Origin: JBBQWT01 sp038210375
GTDB taxonomy: Bacteria; Acidobacteriota; Terriglobia; Terriglobales; Acidobacteriaceae
NCBI GenBank assembly: GCA_038210375.1
Contig: JBBQWT010000002.1
Location: 1-64,000, forward strand
Length of the DNA stretch: 64,000 nucleotides
Reading direction: 5' to 3'
Shown: positions 18,332 to 26,266 of the stretch, piece after piece
Position numbering within the stretch: the first letter of the stretch is position 1
Layout: the number at the start of each line of letters is the position of its first letter
The notes under the pieces: generated by a model
Seen by the model: only the letters and a program-made list of their open reading frames with translations
Databases searched by the model: none
What the model was told of the DNA's origin: nothing
Position numbers and translations under genes: made by a program

Positions 18332-19816
18332 CTAAACCCGTTCGGTAAAATAGGTAAGATCCGCCAACCGTTTCACCAGCTCATGGGACAGCATTTCCCA
18401 ACTAAACCGCCAGCCCCAGTTGCCATCGGGGTGCGAGGGAAAATTCATGCGCGCGCTGCCATCGAGCCCCATAACATCCTGCAGGGGAAAGACGCAAAGA
18501 TCGGCCACGGAGCCTGCGGCCGCCCGAATCAAAGCCCAGGGGAAACCATCCGGTGGCTTCCCAAACAAAGCCAAAGCCTCGTGGCGATCAGCCGGCGACG
18601 CCGCATTCCACCACCCCAGGGTAGTGTCATTATCATGCGTGCCGGTGTAAACCACGCAATTCTTTTCGTGGCGATAGGGTAGATTGCCGTGGTTTTCCTT
18701 GCTGCCGAAACCGAATTGCAGGATGCGCATCCCCGGCAGGCCCAATTTTTCACGTAACGCGATCACTTCAGGGGTCAGTACCCCGAGATCTTCCGCAATA
18801 AATGGCAGGTCCCCCAGCGCATCGTGCAGTGCGGTGAACAGGTCCTCACCCGGTCCTGGCACCCAGCGGCCCCTGGTGGCATCCGGGGACTCCGCCGGTA
18901 TCTCCCAATAGCGGGTGAACCCAATGAAGTGGTCGAGCCGGATGAAGTCGCACAACTGCAGGGTGCCGCGCATCCTCTGAATCCACCAGGCGTAACCGGT
19001 GGACTTGATCACGTCCCAGCGGTACAGCGGGTTCCCCCAGCGCTGTCCTTTATCGCTGAAGAGGTCAGGAGGCACCCCCGATACCAGGTCAGGCGACAGA
19101 TCGTCCTTCAAATGAAAAAGCTCGGGATAGGTCCACACGTCGGCACTGTCGTGATTCACAAAAATAGCAACGTCGCCAATGATGGAAACTGTTTTCTCCG
19201 CGCAATAGGCACGCAGCGATTTCCATTGCTCAAAGAATGCAAACTGGATGACCCGCCGGATTGCCAGATCGGGCTCCAACTCGCTGCGCGCTTCTTTGAG
19301 GGCATTTTCATCTCGCCGCGCCAGCCCGTGGGGCCATTGCGTCCAAGGCTGGTTGAACTGCTGGTGCAAGGCCTCGAAGAGAACGAAATCTTCCAGCCAC
19401 CATCCCTGGGCTTTGCGGAATTCTTCAAAGGAATGGCGCAGGGACTCCGGCGCATATTGCAGAAAGTTTCCGGCGGCTTCGCGCAGCAGCGGAATTTTCG
19501 CCGCCGCCGCATCGTTGAAAGCGACGTCATCGGATGCGGGGGGAAGATGATCCAGTCTCCGGGCTTCAATCCAGTGTTGCTCCGCAAGCCGCTCCAGGCT
19601 GATCAGCAAGGGATTGCCGGCGAATGCGGAAGAAGCCGAGTAGGGCGAGTGGTGGCTGTCCACCGGACCCAGGGGCAACATCTGCCAGATTTTTTGCCGG
19701 GCTTCGGCGAGGAAATCAACGAAACGGTAGGCAGCCGGTCCTAAATCCCCGATTCCTCCTCGCGATGGCAGAGAAGTAGGATGCAATAAAATTCCGGACG
19801 ATCGAGTCAGTTTCAT
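18332..19816 (-). CDS. malQ: 4-alpha-glucanotransferase (amylomaltase)
   Basis: GH77 enzyme that transfers glucan segments between malto-oligosaccharides, as in glycogen or maltodextrin metabolism. About 494 residues from the ATG at 19816, which gives the usual N-terminus MKLTRSSGILLHPTSLPSRG; the open frame extends 10 codons further upstream. Motifs are LGPVDSHHSPYSASSAFAGN, FIRLDHFIGFTRYWEIPA (nucleophile Asp), PFIAEDLGVLTPEVIALREK (acid/base Glu) and YTGTHDNDTTLGWW. It is convergent with nadB 20 nt away. No other glycogen gene is in the window. Confidence 0.95.
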   Translation of the reverse strand: MKLTRSSGILLHPTSLPSRGGIGDLGPAAYRFVDFLAEARQKIWQMLPLGPVDSHHSPYSASSAFAGNPLLISLERLAEQHWIEARRLDHLPPASDDVAFNDAAAAKIPLLREAAGNFLQYAPESLRHSFEEFRKAQGWWLEDFVLFEALHQQFNQPWTQWPHGLARRDENALKEARSELEPDLAIRRVIQFAFFEQWKSLRAYCAEKTVSIIGDVAIFVNHDSADVWTYPELFHLKDDLSPDLVSGVPPDLFSDKGQRWGNPLYRWDVIKSTGYAWWIQRMRGTLQLCDFIRLDHFIGFTRYWEIPAESPDATRGRWVPGPGEDLFTALHDALGDLPFIAEDLGVLTPEVIALREKLGLPGMRILQFGFGSKENHGNLPYRHEKNCVVYTGTHDNDTTLGWWNAASPADRHEALALFGKPPDGFPWALIRAAAGSVADLCVFPLQDVMGLDGSARMNFPSHPDGNWGWRFSWEMLSHELVKRLADLTYFTERV

Positions 19817-19857
19817 ATCATTCAATAATTGCAAAAGTGATAGCACAAAATGGAGGC

Positions 19858-19887
19858 AAAAAAATCAGGCGCCCACCAGGACGCCTG
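19858..19887 (-). terminator. Rho-independent terminator of the PpiD-like gene
   Basis: CAGGCG at 19866-19871 pairs with CGCCTG at 19882-19887 (6 bp, 10-nt loop). A run of seven A at 19858-19864 on the plus strand gives a T tract right after the hairpin on the minus strand. It lies 45 nt past the stop of the minus-strand isomerase gene. Confidence 0.75.
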
Positions 19888-19931
19888 CCACGATACACCA
19901 GGACCCGCAAACCTATCGGGACGATCAAACC

Positions 19932-21902
19932 CTATCCCTGTTTTGGTCCCCGGGGAGTGAAGAGTCGCGCCTTCTCAACTTCGTTATATTTGATCTTGCC
20001 TTCCTTGCGCAGTTGGTTGATGAGATTGGTGGCAAACAGCTCCAAGATCTGGCCGCGTTTCTTACCCAGAACCGCTTCACGAATTTGGTCGGTGGCGCTG
20101 GCCGAAGCCGGTGGAGGAGCTTCCTGGCGCTGCACAATCTGCATCACCGCCGCGTTTTGGCCCGCGGCTACGGGACCGCTGATTTCGCCTGGCTTCAAGT
20201 CAAACGCCACTGCTGCGCCGCCGGTCATCGCGCCAATGTCGGGCACCTGACCGCTTTCGCCCACCAGATCGCTCGACTTGACGGTCGCTCCCGCTTCCTT
20301 GGCAGCCGCTTTCAAATCATGCAGAGAGTGTGCCCGATCGGCAAGCTCCTGGCCTTTTCTCAGCAAAACGGTTGGCGCCTGTTCGTTCTTAAAGTCACCT
20401 TCTACCCGGCTCCGAATCTCGTCGAAAGCAGGCGTGCTGGCCGACTTGATCTCATCCACAGTAAAAATGACGGGCCCTTGCTGCGTCTTGGTCAGGACCA
20501 CCTCTTTGGCTCGCGCTTTAAACATCGCGTCCTTGAATTCTGCCGAGGAGCCCGCCCCCGGCAGGGCGTCGAATTTAGTCACCAGGTCGGTGCTGGTTAC
20601 GTTGAGTGACGCCTTGGCCGCGGCCTTTTCCAGGCCTTCCCGCGCCGCATCGTCTTTGATCTTATTGGCGATCGCGTCCATCTGGCCAGCCGCTTTTTCC
20701 TGCGCCACGATCGGTGTGATCTGTGCCTGGACCTCTTGCAATGAATTCAAATGCGCCGGCTTGCGGCTGTCCACCTTGATGATGTGGTAACCGAACGACG
20801 TTTTCACCGGGTCGCTGACCTGCCCGATGGGAAGAGAGAAAGTTGCCTGATCGAATTCGGGGACCATCTGGCCGCGCGAAACGCCCTCGTACAGGCCTCC
20901 CTTTTGCGCGCTCCCTGGGTCCTCAGAGTATTTCTTTGCCAGTTCTTCAAAGCTTGCCCCGGCGAGCAACTGCTTGCGTACATCTTCGGCCTTGGCCTTG
21001 GCCGCGTCCCAGGCCTTCTGATCGATCTTTCCGTCGGCGCCCGCTCGCGGCGCGCCAATCAGGATATGGCGGACGTTGGCGCTGTCCGCGGTGCGGAATT
21101 GCTCCTTGTGCTTGTCGTAATACTGCTGCAAGTCGCCCGGGGTGGGAGGATTCTGGCCCTGCATTTTGGCGGGGTCGATGACCACGTAACTGGCCTTCCG
21201 CTTTTCTGGATTTGCGTTTGCGTAACGGTCTTTGTTCTTATCATAGAAGCCGTGCAGTTCTGTGTCGGTGGGCTTGATTTGCTTGAGTACATCCTCGCCC
21301 GTGATCACCGCATAGTCGAATTTCACCTTTACGTTTTCCCGCCGATATTCCTCGTCCACGTCGCCCGGCGCGACGATGGCGCTGGATTCAACTAGTTCCA
21401 CCAGTTTGCGGGCCATCAGTTCAGTGCGTAGCGAGTCTTCAAACTGCTGGATGGTGATTCCATTCGAGGCCAGCAGGTTCTTATAGGTCTCTTCGCTGAT
21501 GAACGTTCCGCCCGGGAAAAAGGTGTCGCGGTATGGCCCCGAGCGAAGTTCATCCCGCAATTCCTCGTCGCCCACCTTCATTCCCATCTGGCCGGCCTGG
21601 TATGCCAGCGCCTTTTCCGTCAGCAATTGCTCGGCCGCTCGCTGCATCATGAACGGCTTGAACATATCGGGATATCCCTTAGGAAACTGGCGTCGTCCCA
21701 ACTGGTCCGCCACCCGTGCCACTTCGGCAGTGGTCACGTCTTGATTACCCACTCGAATCAGCGTGCCGGCGGCGCCGCTGGAGCTGCTGTTGTCCAATAT
21801 TCCGGGAATCAGGGTCACAACGAAGGCGATGATCACCAGGAAAAGAATGCTGCTGAGGACAATCTTCTTGGCTGGACTGCTGGTCTGCAAAAAACGAATC
21901 AT
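19932..21902 (-). CDS. PpiD/SurA-like periplasmic chaperone with parvulin domain
   Basis: A 656-residue, PpiD-like protein. One membrane anchor at about 13-35 (IVLSSILFLVIIAFVVTLIP) places the rest outside the cytoplasm. Next come a SurA_N-type helical domain, a complete parvulin rotamase domain at about 265-370 (VRHILIGAPRAGADGKI, YSEDPGSAQKGGLYEGVSRG, FGYHIIKVDSRKP), and a second, more divergent isomerase-like domain. It probably assists folding of exported or outer-membrane proteins. There is no Shine-Dalgarno-like sequence before the ATG. A terminator follows the gene. It is divergent from the NHEJ operon across about 290 bp in which I see no other gene. Confidence 0.9.
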   Translation of the reverse strand: MIRFLQTSSPAKKIVLSSILFLVIIAFVVTLIPGILDNSSSSGAAGTLIRVGNQDVTTAEVARVADQLGRRQFPKGYPDMFKPFMMQRAAEQLLTEKALAYQAGQMGMKVGDEELRDELRSGPYRDTFFPGGTFISEETYKNLLASNGITIQQFEDSLRTELMARKLVELVESSAIVAPGDVDEEYRRENVKVKFDYAVITGEDVLKQIKPTDTELHGFYDKNKDRYANANPEKRKASYVVIDPAKMQGQNPPTPGDLQQYYDKHKEQFRTADSANVRHILIGAPRAGADGKIDQKAWDAAKAKAEDVRKQLLAGASFEELAKKYSEDPGSAQKGGLYEGVSRGQMVPEFDQATFSLPIGQVSDPVKTSFGYHIIKVDSRKPAHLNSLQEVQAQITPIVAQEKAAGQMDAIANKIKDDAAREGLEKAAAKASLNVTSTDLVTKFDALPGAGSSAEFKDAMFKARAKEVVLTKTQQGPVIFTVDEIKSASTPAFDEIRSRVEGDFKNEQAPTVLLRKGQELADRAHSLHDLKAAAKEAGATVKSSDLVGESGQVPDIGAMTGGAAVAFDLKPGEISGPVAAGQNAAVMQIVQRQEAPPPASASATDQIREAVLGKKRGQILELFATNLINQLRKEGKIKYNEVEKARLFTPRGPKQG

Positions 21903-22193
21903 TCAGGAGGCTCCGTAAAAGGTGGGTAGTTGCCACAAGAGCCGCGGCTATGTGGGCCGGGCATCAGTTATTATAATGCACCGGCTTTCAACGTGGCCGC
22001 CTAGACGCCGCCTTCGCGTGATTGCTGAAAGCAGCGGACTTCAAACTCTATGTGGCAGCCTGCATCTGCCAACCGCCCGGTCGCGACTTGCATCACAAGT
22101 TGGGAAGTTAGGAACTCTATTCAGCATGTCGCCGAAGTTCCGCAGAAAATTCGCCTAATGAAGAAATTTAACTAATGGCGAAAGCGGCCATCT

Positions 22194-23198
22194 TTGACCT
22201 CCGCGGCACGGCTGCTGGAACCAGGAGCAAGAGCTGAAGTGGCAGGCACGAGCTCAACCATCGAAGTTGAAGGCCGGCAAATCAAGCTGACCAACGTGGA
22301 CAAGGTCTTGTACCCGGCCGTGGGGTTCACCAAGGCCCAGGTTATCGACTACTTCGTGCGCATCGCTCCCGTACTTTTGCCTCACCTTAAAGGCCGCCCC
22401 CTCACCATGAAGCGCTACCCTAGCGGGGTGGATGCGCCTTTTTTCTATGAGAAGAACTGCCCCAGTCATCGTCCTGAATGGGTCAAGACCGCTCCTGTCT
22501 GGAGTGACGGCAACAACCGGTTCATGGATTACTGTCTCGCTGAAGACGTCTCCACCCTGGTATGGACTGCCAACCTTGCCGATCTGGAGCTGCATACTTC
22601 GCTTTCCCTCGCTAAAGAAATGCCGCGGCCTACCATGATGGTCTTCGACCTCGACCCTGGCGCCCCCGCCGACGCCGTGCAGTGCTGCCAGGTCGCAGTG
22701 TGGCTGCGCACTTTGCTGGACAAGCTGGGACTGCAGGCGTTTCCCAAGACATCAGGCTCCAAAGGCGTGCAGGTCTACGTCCCCCTCAATGCCAAGGTCA
22801 CCTATGTTGACACCAAACCCCTGGCTCACAGCATCGCGCGCATCCTCGAGGAGGAGCACCACGACCTCGTAGTGTCGGACATGAAGAAAGCCCTGCGCGT
22901 GGGGAAGATTCTGGTGGATTGGAGCCAGAACGACCAGCATAAGACCACCGTATGCGTGTATTCGCTGCGGGCCAAAGATCGTCCTACAGTTTCAACCCCC
23001 ATCACATGGGAAGAAGTCGAGAAGACCCTGAAGAGCGGCAAGGCCGAACAGCTCGCCTTCGATTCAGACCAGGTGCTGAAGAGGGTGGAGAAATTTGGCG
23101 ACCTTTTCGCGCCTGTCCTTACTCTGAAGCAGAAACTCCCTCAGGTTGCGGGCACCGCGAAACCCGCGGCTAAAAAAACAAAATCGAAAACCAAGTGA
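22194..23198 (+). CDS. LigD-type DNA polymerase (primase-polymerase) for NHEJ
   Basis: Stand-alone version of the LigD polymerase domain, which adds nucleotides at double-strand break ends. It has 334 residues. Motifs are VEGRQIKLTNVDKVLYPAVG, VLLPHLKGRPLTMKRYPSGV, the metal-binding Asp pair in MMVFDLDPGAP, the KTSGSKGVQVYVPL block, and the third acidic motif in LVDWSQND. At the KGxH position it has Gln instead of the His I expect in most relatives. The start is uncertain: TTG at 22194, or GTG at 22239 with AGGAG 11 nt upstream. A 20-codon ATG frame (22175-22237) ends 1 nt before that GTG. First gene of the pol-PE-lig-ku operon. Confidence 0.92.
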   Translation: MTSAARLLEPGARAEVAGTSSTIEVEGRQIKLTNVDKVLYPAVGFTKAQVIDYFVRIAPVLLPHLKGRPLTMKRYPSGVDAPFFYEKNCPSHRPEWVKTAPVWSDGNNRFMDYCLAEDVSTLVWTANLADLELHTSLSLAKEMPRPTMMVFDLDPGAPADAVQCCQVAVWLRTLLDKLGLQAFPKTSGSKGVQVYVPLNAKVTYVDTKPLAHSIARILEEEHHDLVVSDMKKALRVGKILVDWSQNDQHKTTVCVYSLRAKDRPTVSTPITWEEVEKTLKSGKAEQLAFDSDQVLKRVEKFGDLFAPVLTLKQKLPQVAGTAKPAAKKTKSKTK

Positions 23199-23244
23199 CA
23201 GCGGCATTTGTGAATGATTGAAATTCTAAAACCAGGAAACGCGC

Positions 23245-24102
23245 ATGGGCCTCGAAGAATATAAACGCAAGCGGGATTTCACCAAGACCGCTGAACCTCT
23301 CCCCAAGCTGGGCACTGATACCGCATTTCGATTCGTGGTGCAGAAGCATCACGCCTCGCACCTGCATTTTGACTTCCGGTTAGAGATGGATGGTGTTCTC
23401 AAGTCCTGGGCAGTGCCCAAAGGCCCGTCATTGAACCCTTCCGACAAGCGGCTGGCCATGCAGGTGGAAGACCATCCCATCGATTATTTTCATTTTGAAG
23501 GCACCATCCCCCAGGGAAGCTATGGCGGGGGGACGGTCATGGTCTGGGACACCGGCACCTGGCAGCCCATCGATTGGAACGCGGGCGTTCCTGTCGCCGG
23601 CGGAGGCAAAGCCGGCGGCAAGGCGGCCGACCAGGAAGCCTATGCCCGCGAAATGCTGGAAAAAGGTGATTTCAAGTTTCGCCTGCATGGCGAGAAATTG
23701 CATGGCGATTTTGTTCTCGCGCGGATGCGTTCCAAGCGGCCCGGAACCAAGGGCACCGAATGGCTGCTGATCAAGAAGCGTGATGAATTTGCCCTGGATG
23801 CTTACGACGCCAATTCTGATGATCTGGACGAGTCAGTTTTAAGCCAGAGATCGCTTGACGAAATAGGCGGCGATCATAAATCGAAGGTCTGGAAAAGCAA
23901 TCACTCCGAAAATGCCGAGAAACCTTCTACCCAGGCGGAATTTGCCGCCAAAATAAAACAGAAAGCTGCCAGCCTGGCGGCTAAGAAGTCTTCTACCTCC
24001 CCTCCCAAACAAGAATCCTCCTCCTTGACGCAAGCTGCCAAAAAAGCGGTGGCGCCCAAAAAGGTAAAAGCTAAAAAAAAAGTAGAGGCCAGAAACCGGT
24101 AG
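23245..24102 (+). CDS. LigD-type 3'-phosphoesterase
   Basis: Stand-alone 3'-phosphoesterase domain that trims 3' ends before ligation. It has 285 residues. The core spans about 1-190: GLEEYKRKRDFTKTAEP at the N-terminus, the catalytic block VVQKHHASHLHFDFRLEM, WAVPKGPS, and DHPIDYFHFEGTIPQGSYGG. The last 90 residues are a low-complexity Lys/Ala/Ser tail rich in KK pairs, likely a disordered DNA-binding extension. In most LigD proteins this domain is fused to ligase and polymerase; here it is separate, 46 nt after the polymerase gene and 17 nt before the ligase gene. Confidence 0.93.
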   Translation: MGLEEYKRKRDFTKTAEPLPKLGTDTAFRFVVQKHHASHLHFDFRLEMDGVLKSWAVPKGPSLNPSDKRLAMQVEDHPIDYFHFEGTIPQGSYGGGTVMVWDTGTWQPIDWNAGVPVAGGGKAGGKAADQEAYAREMLEKGDFKFRLHGEKLHGDFVLARMRSKRPGTKGTEWLLIKKRDEFALDAYDANSDDLDESVLSQRSLDEIGGDHKSKVWKSNHSENAEKPSTQAEFAAKIKQKAASLAAKKSSTSPPKQESSSLTQAAKKAVAPKKVKAKKKVEARNR

Positions 24103-24119
24103 GCGCGGACGTAGACCTT

Positions 24120-25151
24120 GTGCAACTTGCCCCCGGCGCGATCCCCGGGGTAATCGCAGCGACCATGCCCGGGCCCTTCACGCCCATGCTCGCCACCCTT
24201 GTGGAGGAGCCGTTTGACGATCCGGCATGGCTCTTCGAGGTCAAGTGGGATGGTTATCGCGCTCTGAGCTTTATCGCCGGGGGCCAAGCCAAATTTTTTT
24301 CCCGCAATCAGAATGAATTGACCGGCGATTTTCCTGAGCTGCTCGAGCTCCCGTCTCACCTGAAGGCATCTACCGCGGTGCTCGACGGCGAGATCTGTGC
24401 CCTTGACGCCCGGGGACGCTCGTCATTCAGCTTGATGCAGCAGCGTACCGGCTTTGAACCCAGCAAGTTTCGCCGGCGCAAGCGAGGCGACGTCGAGATC
24501 GTCTATTACATCTTCGACCTGCTTTACCTCGATGGCTTTTCGCTGTTTCGGGTTCCACTCGAGACCCGTAAGCAGTTGCTTACTTCCATCCTGACCGCCA
24601 GCCAGCTCATCCGTTACTCCGACCACATCGATAAGAAGGGCCTGCCCCTCTTCAAGGTCGCCGCCGACCAGGGACTGGAAGGCATCGTGGCCAAAAAACG
24701 CAATAGTTTTTACCAGCAGAAACGCACCCGCGACTGGCTCAAAGTAAAAATACGCCACACCCAGGAATGTGTGATCGGCGGCTATACCGATCCTAGCGGA
24801 TCGCGTGAACATTTTGGCTCAATCATCCTCGGACTCTATGATCAGAAAGGATCGTTGGTTCCAGTCGGCCAGGCGGGCAGCGGGTTTACCCACCAGACTC
24901 ACCAGGCCATGTGGAAGAAGCTGAGGGCACTTGAAATCGACACCAGCCCTTTCTCGGAAGAGCCCGATAGCTCGCGCGGTGTGCACTTCGTGCGCCCTGA
25001 AATAGTGGCTGAAATTAAATTCTCCGAGTGGACGCATTCCGGCGCCGCGGGTGGCCCCAAAATGCGCGCTCCGGTCTTCACCGGCATCCGTTTTGACAGG
25101 AGGCCGCGCGAGTGCGTGTTTGAAAGCCCTCTTAAAGGCTCGCCCCAATAA
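24120..25151 (+). CDS. ATP-dependent DNA ligase (LigD ligase domain)
   Basis: Stand-alone ATP-dependent ligase of 343 residues that seals breaks in NHEJ. The adenylation motif is EVKWDGYRAL with the catalytic Lys. Motifs III-V are visible as VLDGEICALD, VYYIFDLLYLDG, EGIVAKKRNSFY and DWLKVKIRHTQE. An OB-fold domain completes the protein (VIGGYTDPSGSREHFGSIIL near 225). GTG start 17 nt after the phosphoesterase stop. The gene order pol-PE-lig-ku implies that separately made domains assemble with Ku. Confidence 0.94.
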   Translation: MQLAPGAIPGVIAATMPGPFTPMLATLVEEPFDDPAWLFEVKWDGYRALSFIAGGQAKFFSRNQNELTGDFPELLELPSHLKASTAVLDGEICALDARGRSSFSLMQQRTGFEPSKFRRRKRGDVEIVYYIFDLLYLDGFSLFRVPLETRKQLLTSILTASQLIRYSDHIDKKGLPLFKVAADQGLEGIVAKKRNSFYQQKRTRDWLKVKIRHTQECVIGGYTDPSGSREHFGSIILGLYDQKGSLVPVGQAGSGFTHQTHQAMWKKLRALEIDTSPFSEEPDSSRGVHFVRPEIVAEIKFSEWTHSGAAGGPKMRAPVFTGIRFDRRPRECVFESPLKGSPQ

Positions 25152-25265
25152 GCATCTGGGTTGCCGGGCCGGCTTCCCCGGCGTCATAATGACCAACCAG
25201 CCGGCACTCCACCGCATCCTATTTTTAAGTCGGCCCGTAGTTAGTCTGAGTCACAGGAGTTACGA

Positions 25266-26159
25266 ATGCCATCATCGGTCTGGACGGGACATCTCACTTT
25301 CGGCTTGATCTCCATGCCAGTGCGTCTGTTTTCCGGCGCTCGCAGCTCCCATATCTCATTTCATATGCTCGATCGCAAGGACAACGCCAGGGTGCGCCAG
25401 CAACTCGTTTCCAGCGCCGACGGGCGGGTGGTACCCCGCAATGAAACCGTGAAGGGATTCGAGTACAGCAAGGACCAGTACGTAATTCTTGATCCCGCTG
25501 AGATCAAGAAGATCGAACCCAAGACCGCCAAAACCATGGAGATCATCGAGTGCGTCAAGGCTGACGAGATCGACCCCGTCTATTTCGACGCGTCGTACTA
25601 CCTGATGCCGGAAGAGGCAGGCAAGAAAGCTTATGCCCTGCTTTCCAAAGCGCTGCAAGACACGAACTATGTGGCTATCGCGAAGCTCACGATGCATAAT
25701 CGCGAATACACCGTCTTCCTGCGGCCGCGCGACGGCGGCATCATGCTGCATACCATGTATTACGCCAACGAGGTTCAAAAGATCACAGATTTCGGCAAGC
25801 CCGATGTCCAGCTTAAAGACGTAGAAGTAAAAATTGCTCACCAATTGATCAAAGCCCTCGAAGCCAAGTTCGAGCCGGAAAAGTTTGCCGACCGGTTTGA
25901 AGAAAACCTCAAGCAGATGATCGAGGCCCGGCTGGAAGGCAAGGAAGTCGTATCGGTGGAGGCGGCCACGAAGCACGCTCCGGTGGTTGATCTGATGGCC
26001 GCTCTGAAGGAGAGCCTCAAGGCCGCGGAACAGAAGAAACCGCCCTCCCGCGCCGGAAAAGAAGCGACCATTCATGTGGTCCAGAAGAAAGAAAAGGAAA
26101 AGGACAAAGAGAGCGCGAAGACCACGGTGCCCCGGCGGCGCGCCCATAAGACGGCCTGA
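25266..26159 (+). CDS. ku: Ku protein (NHEJ DNA-end binding)
   Basis: Homodimeric Ku that rings DNA ends and recruits LigD activities. It has 297 residues. The N-terminus is typical (SSVWTGHLTFGLISMPVRLF), followed by a Ku core with ARVRQQLVSSADGRVVPRNE, KGFEYSKDQYVILDPAEIKK and YYLMPEEAGKKAYALLSKAL. The C-terminal 50 residues are Lys/Arg-rich, as in other bacterial Ku proteins with DNA-binding tails. AGGAG lies 7 nt before the ATG. Last gene of the NHEJ operon, 114 nt after the ligase. Confidence 0.97.
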   Translation: MPSSVWTGHLTFGLISMPVRLFSGARSSHISFHMLDRKDNARVRQQLVSSADGRVVPRNETVKGFEYSKDQYVILDPAEIKKIEPKTAKTMEIIECVKADEIDPVYFDASYYLMPEEAGKKAYALLSKALQDTNYVAIAKLTMHNREYTVFLRPRDGGIMLHTMYYANEVQKITDFGKPDVQLKDVEVKIAHQLIKALEAKFEPEKFADRFEENLKQMIEARLEGKEVVSVEAATKHAPVVDLMAALKESLKAAEQKKPPSRAGKEATIHVVQKKEKEKDKESAKTTVPRRRAHKTA

Positions 26160-26181
26160 AGTTCAGTACCTCCAGGCCATG

Positions 26182-26208
26182 AGCTGGCAGCATTCATATA
26201 AGCCAGCT
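26182..26208 (+). terminator. Hairpin between convergent ku and histidine kinase genes
   Basis: AGCTGGC at 26182-26188 pairs perfectly with GCCAGCT at 26202-26208 (7 bp, 13-nt loop), 22 nt past the ku stop. No T tract follows on either strand, so it may be only a partial or Rho-assisted terminator. Confidence 0.4.
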
Positions 26209-26266
26209 GCTGAGTACGGTCAAAATCAAACCGGGGTGTACATCGACTGCGCGAGGTTCCAGAGCT

